64,000 nucleotides of DNA from positions 55,427 to 119,426 of the forward strand of contig NZ_KB904654.1 of the NCBI RefSeq assembly GCF_000380165.1, given 5' to 3'. The DNA comes from Wenjunlia vitaminophila DSM 41686. Lineage in GTDB: Bacteria > Actinomycetota > Actinomycetes > Streptomycetales > Streptomycetaceae. Shown here piece after piece: positions 1 to 7,660 of this stretch. The position numbers and the translations under genes were made by a program. The stretch's first letter is position 1, and each line of letters starts with the position of its first letter. Under the pieces are notes generated by a model that made no database searches, was not told the DNA's origin, and was given only the letters and a program-made list of their open reading frames with translations.

Positions 1-151
1 GCTTGATCACCATCAACGACGCCGTCTCCACCGTGGTGAAGCGGCGGCCGCAGTCGGGACACTGCCGGCGGCGACGGATGGAGGTGCCGTCGTCGGTGGT
101 GCGGCTGTCCACGACACGGCTGTCCGGGTGCCGGCAGAAGGGGCAGTGCAC
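1..151 (-). CDS. nrdR: NrdR, transcriptional repressor of ribonucleotide reductase genes (N-terminal part)
   Basis: Only the first 50 codons are inside the window; the gene continues past the left edge. The start is the GTG at 151 ([10 protein letters not shown]). The visible part is the NrdR zinc ribbon, with the Cys pairs C3/C6 and C31/C34 around an Arg-rich stretch ([13 protein letters not shown]); the ATP-cone domain is cut off. NrdR represses class I and II ribonucleotide reductase genes according to (d)ATP load. In Streptomyces nrdR is co-transcribed with nrdJ and faces lexA, as here. Two putative NrdR boxes lie upstream at 364-379 and 395-410. Identification is firm despite truncation. 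Confidence 0.93.
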   Translation of the reverse strand, partial: MHCPFCRHPDSRVVDSRTTDDGTSIRRRRQCPDCGRRFTTVETASLMVIK

Positions 152-363
152 GATTACTCTCCCTCCGTGCGGCCGACGGCCCGGGGGCCCGAGCGGCTCT
201 GGTCGCCGTTGGTTCGGTCGCTTGCATGTCGTTGTTACCGCCACCGCGACCCTTACTCCACGTGTGCGGGTAGGGCACGGCTACGCCGCCCGGCACGGGG
301 CGCGAACGCGCCCTCCCGGGGACTCCCAGCATAGGCGATCGAGGCGCCCCTTGGGACCCACGA

Positions 364-379
364 CCACAACTTCTGGGGT
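364..379. promoter_or_regulatory. putative NrdR box 1
   Basis: The 16-mer ccacaacttctggggt partly fits the degenerate Streptomyces NrdR box (roughly acaCtAcATnTwGtgt). It lies exactly 31 bases before a better match at 395-410. Paired NrdR boxes about 31 bp apart, three helical turns, are known upstream of Streptomyces nrdRJ. The site is about 210 bases upstream of the nrdR start, which suggests autoregulation. Confidence 0.5.
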
Positions 380-394
380 GTCACTCACATCCAA

Positions 395-410
395 CCACTA
401 GATGTGGTGG
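395..410. promoter_or_regulatory. putative NrdR box 2
   Basis: The 16-mer ccactagatgtggtgg keeps the core positions CtA.AT.T.G of the NrdR box and is the stronger of the pair. Its 31-base phasing with box 1 is the main support, because each site alone is degenerate. Confidence 0.55.
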
Positions 411-921
411 ACGCGACCACGGTCGGCGACGACTCACCGCACCGTACCGCCGTGGCCGGCACGAGCCTACGGGAGCCCGCCCCCTCCACGACACACGGGG
501 ACCACGGTAACGGTGAGTACACGTGTCGCGACGCCCTTCGGGGCGGGTACCCTGGGGCGGCGCCGGGTGTCGGGTGGCGCACACGACGCACCCGGGCCGC
601 CGGAGGACGCTTCGACGCCGGGGCCGGACAACGTGCGGCCCGCGGCGCGGACGCCGCCCCGGGGGCGCGGGGAATCCGCGTCCACGGCGAGGAGGAACGG
701 TGACGGGCACGGTCCGTCGGAACGGAAAGGGCGGAAGAGCGCGGTGACACCCGGCCGGAGAAGGAGCCGGAAACCACTGGGAAGCGCTTGGCGGAATCCC
801 GGAACTCCCGAATGGAGCGACCGTCGAATCTGCCGGCTACAGGCAATGCAGAGCCGCCGAATTCCCGGGAACCATTACACCAGTCACCGTGATCCAGTCA
901 GCGCGTTCAGGGAAATTCACT

Positions 922-935
922 CGAACGTGTGTTTG
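922..935. promoter_or_regulatory. SOS box (LexA operator) of lexA
   Basis: The sequence cgaacgtgtgtttg fits the actinobacterial SOS box CGAAC-N4-GTTYG with one deviation in the right half (GTTTG). It lies 63 bases before the lexA ATG, a position compatible with negative autoregulation. Confidence 0.85.
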
Positions 936-997
936 GCGCAACCTTTCGAAACCAACTACCGTTGTCTTAGCGGGAGAACATCTCGAGAGGGGCCGCC

Positions 998-1762
998 ATG
1001 ACCACCACGGACATCGCCACCATGACCGTTCAGGACCACTCCCCAGAGCGGGCGCACGAGCCCGCGCCGGCCGACGATCCCGCAAAGCCCGCTCGCTCGC
1101 TCCCCGGTCGTCCACCGGGCATCCGCGCCGACAGCTCCGGCCTCACCGACCGGCAGCGCCGGGTCATCGAGGTCATCCGCGACTCCGTACAGCGCCGGGG
1201 CTACCCGCCGAGCATGCGGGAGATCGGGCAGGCGGTGGGGCTCTCCAGCACCTCCTCGGTAGCCCACCAGCTGATGGCGCTCGAGCGCAAGGGCTTCCTC
1301 CGCCGTGACCCACACCGGCCCCGCGCCTACGAGGTCAGGGGCGCGGACGCACCGCACACCCAGGCTCCCGACACCGCGGGCAAGCCTGCCGCCTCCTACG
1401 TCCCGCTGCTGGGCAGGATCGCCGCCGGCGGGCCGATCCTCGCCGAGGAGTCCGTGGAGGACGTCTTCCCGCTCCCCCGCCAGCTCGTCGGTGACGGCGA
1501 GCTGTTCGTCCTCAAGGTGGTCGGCGACTCCATGATCGACGCAGCCATCTGCGACGGCGACTGGGTGACGGTCCGCCGCCAGCCGGTGGCGGAGAACGGC
1601 GACATCGTGGCCGCGATGCTGGACGGCGAGGCCACGGTGAAGCGGTTCAAGCGGGAGAGCGGCCACATCTGGCTCATGCCGCAGAACGCCTCCTACCAGC
1701 CGATCCCGGGCGACGAGGCCACCATCCTCGGCAAGGTCGTCGCGGTCCTACGCCGGGTGTGA
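998..1762 (+). CDS. lexA: LexA, SOS-response repressor and self-cleaving protease
   Basis: LexA represses SOS genes and is inactivated by RecA-stimulated self-cleavage. The 254-residue protein has a winged helix-turn-helix at about residues 47-115 ([28 protein letters not shown]) and an S24 protease domain. The cleavage site is Ala143-Gly144 in GRIAAGGP, the nucleophile is Ser178 (GDSM) and the general base is Lys215 (TVKR). The 40-residue N-terminal extension is usual in Streptomyces. Start ATG 998 has GAGAGG at 985-990. An SOS box at 922-935 indicates autoregulation, and a strong hairpin terminator follows at 1870-1897. The nrdR | lexA pairing is the Streptomyces order. Confidence 0.97.
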   Translation: MTTTDIATMTVQDHSPERAHEPAPADDPAKPARSLPGRPPGIRADSSGLTDRQRRVIEVIRDSVQRRGYPPSMREIGQAVGLSSTSSVAHQLMALERKGFLRRDPHRPRAYEVRGADAPHTQAPDTAGKPAASYVPLLGRIAAGGPILAEESVEDVFPLPRQLVGDGELFVLKVVGDSMIDAAICDGDWVTVRRQPVAENGDIVAAMLDGEATVKRFKRESGHIWLMPQNASYQPIPGDEATILGKVVAVLRRV

Positions 1763-1869
1763 CCTGCGGACGGCGGGCTGCGTCCCGCGTCGGCCGGTCC
1801 TCCGTGGACCGCCCCGCCCACGACCGGCCCCGTCCCAGCAACCCCATCCAGCAGCCACCCCAGCACTGA

Positions 1870-1897
1870 GGCTCCGGGAGCGATGCCCGGAGCCTTT
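1870..1897 (+). terminator. intrinsic terminator of lexA
   Basis: Perfect 9-bp stem ggctccggg / cccggagcc around the loop agcgatg, followed by tttctg. It lies 107 bases after the lexA stop. Confidence 0.8.
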
Positions 1898-2028
1898 CTG
1901 CTGCCCGGGACTCCCTCCTTCGGGGCCCTCCCCCTGCCGGCCTCCGGCCGTTCGTCGCCCGCCCAGGACAAGCGACGGCCCGCCCCCCTCGACGGTGACC
2001 CGCCTGCTCCCCGACCGACGGAGGACCG

Positions 2029-2985
2029 ATGCGACTTGGACTCCTCACCGCGTGTCTGCCCTGGCTCTCCCTCGACGAAGCCGCAGCCTGGGCGTCCGGT
2101 GCCGGCTACGAGGCGCTGGAGGTGGCGGCCTGGCCGAGTGGCCGCGGCCACCACACCGCGCACCTGGACGTGACCCACTTCTCCGAGGCCGACGCCGAGC
2201 GCGTCCGGGAGCTGATGGACCGACACGGCCTCACCATCCCCGCCGTGACCTACTGCGACAACAACCTGCATCACGACGACGAGGAACGCCACCGCATCCA
2301 CCGCCACCTGCGGGCCTGCGTGGACGCCGCGAGCACCCTCGGGGTCCCCCACGTCAGCACCTTCGTCGGGCGCGACTTCACGAGGTCGGTGGCCGAGAAC
2401 CTGCAACGGGCCGAACACCTCCTGCTGCCGTTGCTGGAGTACGCGGCGGAACGCGGCGTCCGGCTGCTCGCCGAGAACTGCCCAATGGAGGGCTGGAGCC
2501 CCGACGGGTACCCCGGCAACCTCGCCTACTCCCCCGAACTGTGGGACTGGATGTTCGACCTCGGAGGGCCGGGGTCCGGCTTCCTCCTCACCTATGACCC
2601 GTCCCACCTGCCGTGGCTGGGCATCGATCCCGTCGCGGCCCTGCGGCACGCCCTGCGCCGCGGCATGGTCGCGCACGTCCAGGCGAAGGACATCGAGATC
2701 GACGAGCAGGCACGCACCCGCTACGGCGTCTTCGGCAAGACGGTGGGACGGACCGGGCCGACGGACGTGGGGTGGTGGGGCTACCGCGTCCCGGGCCGGG
2801 GCTCCCTCGACTGGAACCACCTCGTCGACGTGCTCCACCGGGCGTACTACGACGGCACGGTCGCCGTGGAGCACGAGGACCCCGTGTGGGGCGGCACGCT
2901 CGACAGGACCACGGTCGGGCTGCGGATCGCCGCCGACCACCTCCGGCCCTTCGTCCGCCCTGAGGGTCGGCGCTCCGGCTCGTGA
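2029..2985 (+). CDS. sugar phosphate isomerase/epimerase family protein (xylose isomerase-like TIM barrel)
   Basis: A 318-residue cytosolic protein of the AP endonuclease 2 / xylose isomerase-like TIM-barrel family. These enzymes usually isomerise or epimerise sugars or inositol derivatives with a divalent metal. Likely metal ligands sit at the ends of successive strands: Glu in LLAENCP, Asp and His in YDPSHLP, Asp in VQAKD and Glu in VEHED. Start ATG 2029 follows GGAGG by four bases. It stands alone between the lexA terminator and a convergent terminator, so the context gives no substrate. The family call is good; the exact reaction cannot be read from sequence. Confidence 0.8.
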   Translation: MRLGLLTACLPWLSLDEAAAWASGAGYEALEVAAWPSGRGHHTAHLDVTHFSEADAERVRELMDRHGLTIPAVTYCDNNLHHDDEERHRIHRHLRACVDAASTLGVPHVSTFVGRDFTRSVAENLQRAEHLLLPLLEYAAERGVRLLAENCPMEGWSPDGYPGNLAYSPELWDWMFDLGGPGSGFLLTYDPSHLPWLGIDPVAALRHALRRGMVAHVQAKDIEIDEQARTRYGVFGKTVGRTGPTDVGWWGYRVPGRGSLDWNHLVDVLHRAYYDGTVAVEHEDPVWGGTLDRTTVGLRIAADHLRPFVRPEGRRSGS

Positions 2986-2996
2986 CGGAGGCGTAC

Positions 2997-3031
2997 GGGA
3001 GGCACCGGCGCCGTGGTGGGCGGTGCCTCCC
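2997..3031. terminator. terminator between convergent genes
   Basis: Ten-base arms gggaggcacc / ggtgcctccc lie in the short gap between the isomerase stop (plus) and the helicase stop (minus). The hairpin can serve both strands; there is no U tract, as is common in Streptomyces. Confidence 0.65.
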
Positions 3032-3063
3032 GGCCCCGAAGGACGGGGCGGGGCGGACACGGG

Positions 3064-5118
3064 TCAGGGCACGGGCTGGGCGGTGCGCGCGGCGACCGGG
3101 TGCGGAGGCGGGGCGCTGGCGTTGATCGCGGCGAGCGAGCGGCGGACCTGGTTGCGGTCGAGCGTGTACCAGAAGTCGGGCATGGAGGCGCGCAGGAAAC
3201 TGCCGTAGCGGGCGTTGGCCAGCCTGGGGTCCAGTACCGCGACCACCCCGCGGTCCTGTGCCGCCCGGATCAGGCGACCCGCCCCCTGGGCCATCAGCAG
3301 GGCGGCATGGGTGGCGGACACCGCCATGAACCCGTTCCCCCCGGCCCGCTCCGCCTCCTTGGCCCGCGCGCTCATCAGCGGGTCGTCCGGACGGGGGAAG
3401 GGAATCCTGTCCATCACCACCAGTTGGCACGCCGAGCCCGGAACGTCCACCCCCTGCCACAGCGACAGGGTGCCGAACAGGCAGGTGCCCGCATCGGACG
3501 CGAAGGTGCGGATCAGCTCGCCCAGCGTCTCCTCTCCCTGGAGCAGCACGGGGTGGTCCAGCCGACCCCGCATCTCCTCGGCCGCCGCCTGGGCCGCCCG
3601 CATGGAGGAGAAGAGCCCCAGGGTGCGGCCCCCCGCCGCCTCGATCAGATCCGCCAACTCGTCGAGCATGTCGGCGCGCGTCCCGTCCCGGCCGGGCTGT
3701 GACAGGTGCCGGGCGACGTAGAGGATTCCCTGCTTGGGGTAGGAGAACGGCGACCCCACGTCGATGCCCCTCCAGCACGGCCCGTCGGCTCCCCCGGCCT
3801 CCTGTGCTCCCTCGGGACCGGTCGCGTCCGTCTCCGGAGGCTGGTCCGGCAGCCGGTCCTGCGGGGCCAGCCCGAGGGACGCGGCGACCCCGGTGAAGTC
3901 GCCGCCGAGCTTGAGCGTCGCCGAGGTCAGGACCACGGAACGGTCCTCGTAGAGCTTCTCCCGCAGCAGCCCGGACACCTTCAGCGGGGCCACGCACAGG
4001 GAGGCGCCGTAACGGTCGTGGCGCTCGTACCAGACGACGTCGTACTCGGAGCCCTCGCAGATCCGCTCCGCCGTGGCGTGCACGCCCTCGACCGAGGCCA
4101 GCGCCTGCTTGCGCACCGCGTCGTCGACGGAGGCGTCCTTGACCTCGCCCAGGGAGGTGATGCACGCCCGGCAGGCGTCGCGCAGCGCGGCGAGTACGTA
4201 GGCCAGGTCCTCCGGGATCTCCTCGAGCCGGCCCGGCAGGGCCAGCTCCATGATCCGCTCGAACCCCTCGGCCGCGGTGAGCAGGGCGTCGGCGGCCTTC
4301 TCGTTGGCGAGCTTGGCGGCCCGCTTGACGGCGCGGTTCACCCCGGCCGGGGTGAGTTCGCCGGTCGCCGCGCCGGTGACCCGGGACACCAGCTCGTGCG
4401 CCTCGTCGATGATCAGCATCTGGTGCCCGGGCAGCACGGGGGCACCCTCGATGGCGTCGATGGCGAGCAGCGCGTGGTTGGTGACCACCACGTCGGCCAG
4501 CTTGGCCCGCTCCCGGGCGGCCTCGGCGAAGCACTCGGCTCCGTAGGCGCACCTGGTCGCGCCCAGACACTCCCGGGAGGTGACCGAGACCTGCGCCCAG
4601 GCCCGGTCGGAGACGCCGGGGGTGAGGTCGTCACGGTCCCCGGTCTCCGTCTCGTCCGCCCAGTCCCGCAGCCTGAGCAGGTCCTTGCCCAGCTTGCTCG
4701 AGGGACCGCCGACGGACTCCATGGGGTCGAACAGGCCGTCCCCCTCGTCCTGCGGCACGCCCTCGTGCACCCGGTGCAGGCAGAGGTAGTTCGAACGGCC
4801 CTTGAGCATGGCGTACTCCGGACGCCTGCGCAGCACCGGATGCAGCGCCTCGACGGTGCGCGGCAGGTCCCGCTCCACGAGCTGCCGCTGGAGGGCGAGC
4901 GTCGCCGTGGCGACCACCACGTGCTCGCCGTGGGCCAGCGCCGGGACGAGGTAGGCCAGGGACTTGCCGGTGCCGGTGCCGGCCTGCACCAACAGGTGCT
5001 CGTCGTTCCTGACCGCGTGGGCGACGGCCTCGGCCATCGCCACCTGGCCGGGGCGCTCCACCCCGCCCACGGCGGTGACGGCGGCGCGCAGGAGCTCGGT
5101 GAGTGCGGGTTCGGTCAT
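3064..5118 (-). CDS. DinG-family ATP-dependent DNA helicase (XPD-like, Fe-S cluster)
   Basis: An SF2 helicase of 684 residues in the DinG/XPD family, which unwinds forked DNA and R-loops during repair. Walker A is AGTGTGKS (46-53) and the DEAH box is at 238-241. Four Cys positioned for a [4Fe-4S] cluster are C113, C184, C190 and C196. The C-terminal half has the usual FGTLSLWQGVDVPG and GRLIR motifs. The start ATG overlaps the stop of the upstream siderophore synthetase (ATGA at 5115-5118), so translation is probably coupled. The same neighbour exists in Streptomyces beside lexA. No SOS box was noticed for this gene. The symbol dinG is often used loosely, so it is left blank. Confidence 0.9.
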   Translation of the reverse strand: MTEPALTELLRAAVTAVGGVERPGQVAMAEAVAHAVRNDEHLLVQAGTGTGKSLAYLVPALAHGEHVVVATATLALQRQLVERDLPRTVEALHPVLRRRPEYAMLKGRSNYLCLHRVHEGVPQDEGDGLFDPMESVGGPSSKLGKDLLRLRDWADETETGDRDDLTPGVSDRAWAQVSVTSRECLGATRCAYGAECFAEAARERAKLADVVVTNHALLAIDAIEGAPVLPGHQMLIIDEAHELVSRVTGAATGELTPAGVNRAVKRAAKLANEKAADALLTAAEGFERIMELALPGRLEEIPEDLAYVLAALRDACRACITSLGEVKDASVDDAVRKQALASVEGVHATAERICEGSEYDVVWYERHDRYGASLCVAPLKVSGLLREKLYEDRSVVLTSATLKLGGDFTGVAASLGLAPQDRLPDQPPETDATGPEGAQEAGGADGPCWRGIDVGSPFSYPKQGILYVARHLSQPGRDGTRADMLDELADLIEAAGGRTLGLFSSMRAAQAAAEEMRGRLDHPVLLQGEETLGELIRTFASDAGTCLFGTLSLWQGVDVPGSACQLVVMDRIPFPRPDDPLMSARAKEAERAGGNGFMAVSATHAALLMAQGAGRLIRAAQDRGVVAVLDPRLANARYGSFLRASMPDFWYTLDRNQVRRSLAAINASAPPPHPVAARTAQPVP

Positions 5119-6944
5119 AGCTGGTCCACCCTATGTCCCCGGTCCGACACCGCGTGGGGAGCGGGGGCGAACAGGGGGTTCGGAACCGTCCCGTGGACCG
5201 CGGCGTGGGGGCGCTCCGGCCGGTCCCGGTAGCCGTCGAGCAGGAGTCGGTTGCGGTTCAGGCAGAGCCGGTCGATCCTCGGGGAGAGCAGCGGGTACTG
5301 GTCGAACCGGTCGGCAAGCTCGGGGAAGCGCTCGTGGTGGGCCAGGACCTCCTCCCGCAGCAGGGCCCAGAACGCGTCCTCCGGGAGCCCCGCCTGGTCG
5401 GCCAGGAGCGGCGCGAGGTAGCGGAAGACGCCGACGAAGAGGCCCGAGTGGATGAACTGCGGCAGGAACTCCGGTGCTTCGCGCAGCAGGACCGCGCTCA
5501 CGTCGTCGGGCATGGCGGTGAGTTCGGGAACGGGTGCGGCGCTGACGTTGACGTCGTCCACGAAGTCCTTGACGGCGAGCCGGACGGGCACGTCGTGGTC
5601 GTCGAACACCACGATGGTGTTCTCGCCGTGGGGGGAGAACACCAGGCCGTAGCGGTACAGGAAGCGCAGCAGCGGCGGCAGCAGGGCGTGGAACAGCCGG
5701 CGTGTCCACTCCGTCGCGGGGAGCCCCGAGCGGGCCACCAGTTCGGCGGCGAAGGAGCGTCCGGCGCCGTCGGTGTAGAGCAGGGCGGCCAGGGTGCGGG
5801 CCCGCTCCCCCGGCTCGAGGTGCACGTCCACCGGCTCCCGCCAGATGGCGCCGAGCAGTTCGCGGTACTGGTAGGGAACGCCGGGGACGTCCTCGAGTGC
5901 CCGGTGACGGACGGCGATCGACGCGGTCTCGCCCAGCAGCACGACCCGGCACTCGTCCCGCAGGAACGGGTCGGCGTCGCGGAGCGCCAGCACCCAGGAG
6001 GTGACGGCCGGGGCGGCCAGGGTGCGCTCGGTCGGCAGCCCGCGCCAGACCAGGGTGTTGAGGACGGAGAGCGGCAGTTTGACGGTTCTGCGGTGCCGCC
6101 GGCTGACGTTGAGGAAGGTGCGCACGGACTGCTGGGGCAGGCGCAGGTCCGGGTCCTCCGGCAGGGGGACGATCCGGTAGTCGGCGACATCGGCGGCGAA
6201 CAGTGGGAGCAGGGTCTCGTCCCACTGCCAGGGGTGTACCGGCAGCCAGAGGTAGCGGGACGGGTCCCCGCCGACGTCGCGGACGGCCGCGGCGAAGCCC
6301 TCCCGGGTGGCGGGGGCCAGCTCCTGCGCGTAGAGGCGGTCGGCGTCGAGCCCCGGCACGCCGCGGTACTCGGCGATGTCGCGGTGCACGGCGATCCACG
6401 GCAGCCGGGTGGGGCGCAGCGCTTCCGGCGCCCAGTGGTGGGCGTCGGAGGCGGAGAACCCCAGGCGTCCCTTGTTGGGCACGATCCACGGGTGGCCGGT
6501 CTGGTGGCCCTCGAGGTCGGCGTACTCGTAGCGGGCGAGTTGGGCCACGGTGGGCGCCTGGGCGAGGAGCCGGGTGTCCGCGACGAGGGTGGCGGACAGT
6601 TCGCGGACCAGGTGTCCCGCGGTGTCGTCGGTGATGCCCAGGGTGGTGCGGGCGTCCAGCAGGAACGTCAACGGGTCGTCCGCTGGTCGGCCGTCGCGGC
6701 GCACCGAGTCCGGGGCCACCCGCCAGCTCCCGTAGGCACCGCGGCGGGCCAGGAACCGGTACTCCACGCCGGACTCCAGCCTGACCTCGTACTCGCGGGC
6801 GCCGCCGGGCCCGGCGGCGCCGTCCCTGGCGAGGGGGTGGAGGAGTTCCTCGTAGGCGAACTCGGCCAGGGCCTTGGCGAGCATCCCCCGCCCTGCGGTG
6901 CGCCAGTTCGTTCCGGTGAGGTGGTCGGGACGGAAGAGCGGCAC
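5115..6944 (-). CDS. IucA/IucC-family NRPS-independent siderophore synthetase (second of two)
   Basis: A 609-residue NIS synthetase, an enzyme that uses ATP to join carboxylates such as citrate or succinyl groups to amines or alcohols in siderophore assembly. The nucleotide-binding segment reads GHQTGHPWIVPNKGR (146-160), a variant of the usual GHPxHPxxKxR, and the FhuF-like C-terminal half carries the HGENTIVVF motif. Start is GTG 6944 with GAGGAG just upstream. It follows the GNAT gene by 62 bases and overlaps the helicase start by four. Together with the other synthetase it should build a hydroxamate- or citrate-type siderophore; the product is not predictable here. Confidence 0.88.
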   Translation of the reverse strand: MPLFRPDHLTGTNWRTAGRGMLAKALAEFAYEELLHPLARDGAAGPGGAREYEVRLESGVEYRFLARRGAYGSWRVAPDSVRRDGRPADDPLTFLLDARTTLGITDDTAGHLVRELSATLVADTRLLAQAPTVAQLARYEYADLEGHQTGHPWIVPNKGRLGFSASDAHHWAPEALRPTRLPWIAVHRDIAEYRGVPGLDADRLYAQELAPATREGFAAAVRDVGGDPSRYLWLPVHPWQWDETLLPLFAADVADYRIVPLPEDPDLRLPQQSVRTFLNVSRRHRRTVKLPLSVLNTLVWRGLPTERTLAAPAVTSWVLALRDADPFLRDECRVVLLGETASIAVRHRALEDVPGVPYQYRELLGAIWREPVDVHLEPGERARTLAALLYTDGAGRSFAAELVARSGLPATEWTRRLFHALLPPLLRFLYRYGLVFSPHGENTIVVFDDHDVPVRLAVKDFVDDVNVSAAPVPELTAMPDDVSAVLLREAPEFLPQFIHSGLFVGVFRYLAPLLADQAGLPEDAFWALLREEVLAHHERFPELADRFDQYPLLSPRIDRLCLNRNRLLLDGYRDRPERPHAAVHGTVPNPLFAPAPHAVSDRGHRVDQL

Positions 6945-7006
6945 GGTGTCTCCTCGGTGTCGGGACTCACGGGTGGAACCGGTGCTCGGGGCTCGGCGGC
7001 GGTGGC

Positions 7007-7660
7007 TCAGGGCGGTGGCCCGAGCAGGTGGCGCAGCGGCCGTTCCCTCAGCATCAGAGCGGCCCGTTTGTCGGGGAGTTCGATCTCCTGGGAGTAGCGG
7101 AAGCCCGCGTTGAGGAAGGCAGCGACGGACGGGGTGTTCTCCACGGCCGGCTCCGCGACCACCCGCTCACACCGGGCGCGGTGGTCGAACACCAGGTCGG
7201 CCACCGCTCGCAGCAGCGTCGTGCCCAGCCCCCGGCCGCGCTCGGCGGTCCGTCCGAGCAGCAGGTGCACGCCGGTGTCGTGCGGCCTGGCGGGATAGTG
7301 GCCGGCCAACGGGTCGAGGTCCGCCCGGTACAGCTCCCAGTAGCTCCCCGGCACGCCGTCGAGCACCCCGAGGCAGGGCACGCTGCGGCCGTCGCCGTCG
7401 AGTTGGGCGGCGAGGTGGGCGCGTGTGACGTCGGCGGGCCCGGCGAGCTCCCAGAACGCGGCGACGGCGGGGTCGTTCATCCAGCCGGTGATCAGGTCCA
7501 GGTCGCGGGAGAGGTCCACCGGCACCAGCGTGAACGTTCCGCGGCGGGTGCTGGCGGACCCCCAGGAGGCGACGTCGTCCAGCGGATCGGCGTCGCCGGT
7601 CCCGGGGCCCGGGACCCGCACGCCGGTCCCACAGCCCTGCCGCCGCTGCCCCCCGGTCAC
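7007..7660 (-). CDS. GNAT acetyltransferase of the siderophore operon (AlcB/RhbD-like)
   Basis: A 217-residue GNAT protein resembling acyltransferases that acylate N-hydroxylated diamines or lysine in hydroxamate siderophore pathways. The acyl-CoA loop is ERGRGLGTTLL, followed by the ENTPSVAAFLNAGF segment typical of the fold. The GTG start overlaps the stop of the upstream IucA/IucC gene (GTGA at 7657-7660), so the two are translationally coupled. The first 35 residues are Gly/Arg/Asp-rich and not part of the fold, so a start further in is possible. It supplies the acylation step between two synthetases; no N-hydroxylase is encoded nearby. Confidence 0.82.
   Translation of the reverse strand: MTGGQRRQGCGTGVRVPGPGTGDADPLDDVASWGSASTRRGTFTLVPVDLSRDLDLITGWMNDPAVAAFWELAGPADVTRAHLAAQLDGDGRSVPCLGVLDGVPGSYWELYRADLDPLAGHYPARPHDTGVHLLLGRTAERGRGLGTTLLRAVADLVFDHRARCERVVAEPAVENTPSVAAFLNAGFRYSQEIELPDKRAALMLRERPLRHLLGPPP

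Larger units (their letters stand above)
152..997. other. nrdR-lexA divergent intergenic region
   Basis: This 846-base stretch separates the divergent nrdR and lexA starts. Several reading frames stay open on both strands, but they are Arg/Pro/Gly-rich, show no family signature and have no convincing ribosome binding site, so none is called. The identifiable content is regulatory: two NrdR boxes nearer nrdR and an SOS box nearer lexA. The part just before lexA is clearly less GC-rich than the surroundings, as expected for a promoter. Confidence 0.6.

Noticed and set aside
385..846. Several 70-200 codon frames in the nrdR-lexA gap
   Set aside because: Arg/Pro-rich, overlapping on both strands, no ribosome binding site; they cover the NrdR boxes and promoter region.
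5133..7097. Long plus-strand open frame (about 650 codons) across the second siderophore synthetase
   Set aside because: It is antisense to a gene with clear NIS motifs, is Gly/Val/Arg/Gln-rich with no family signature, and is explained by codon bias at high GC.
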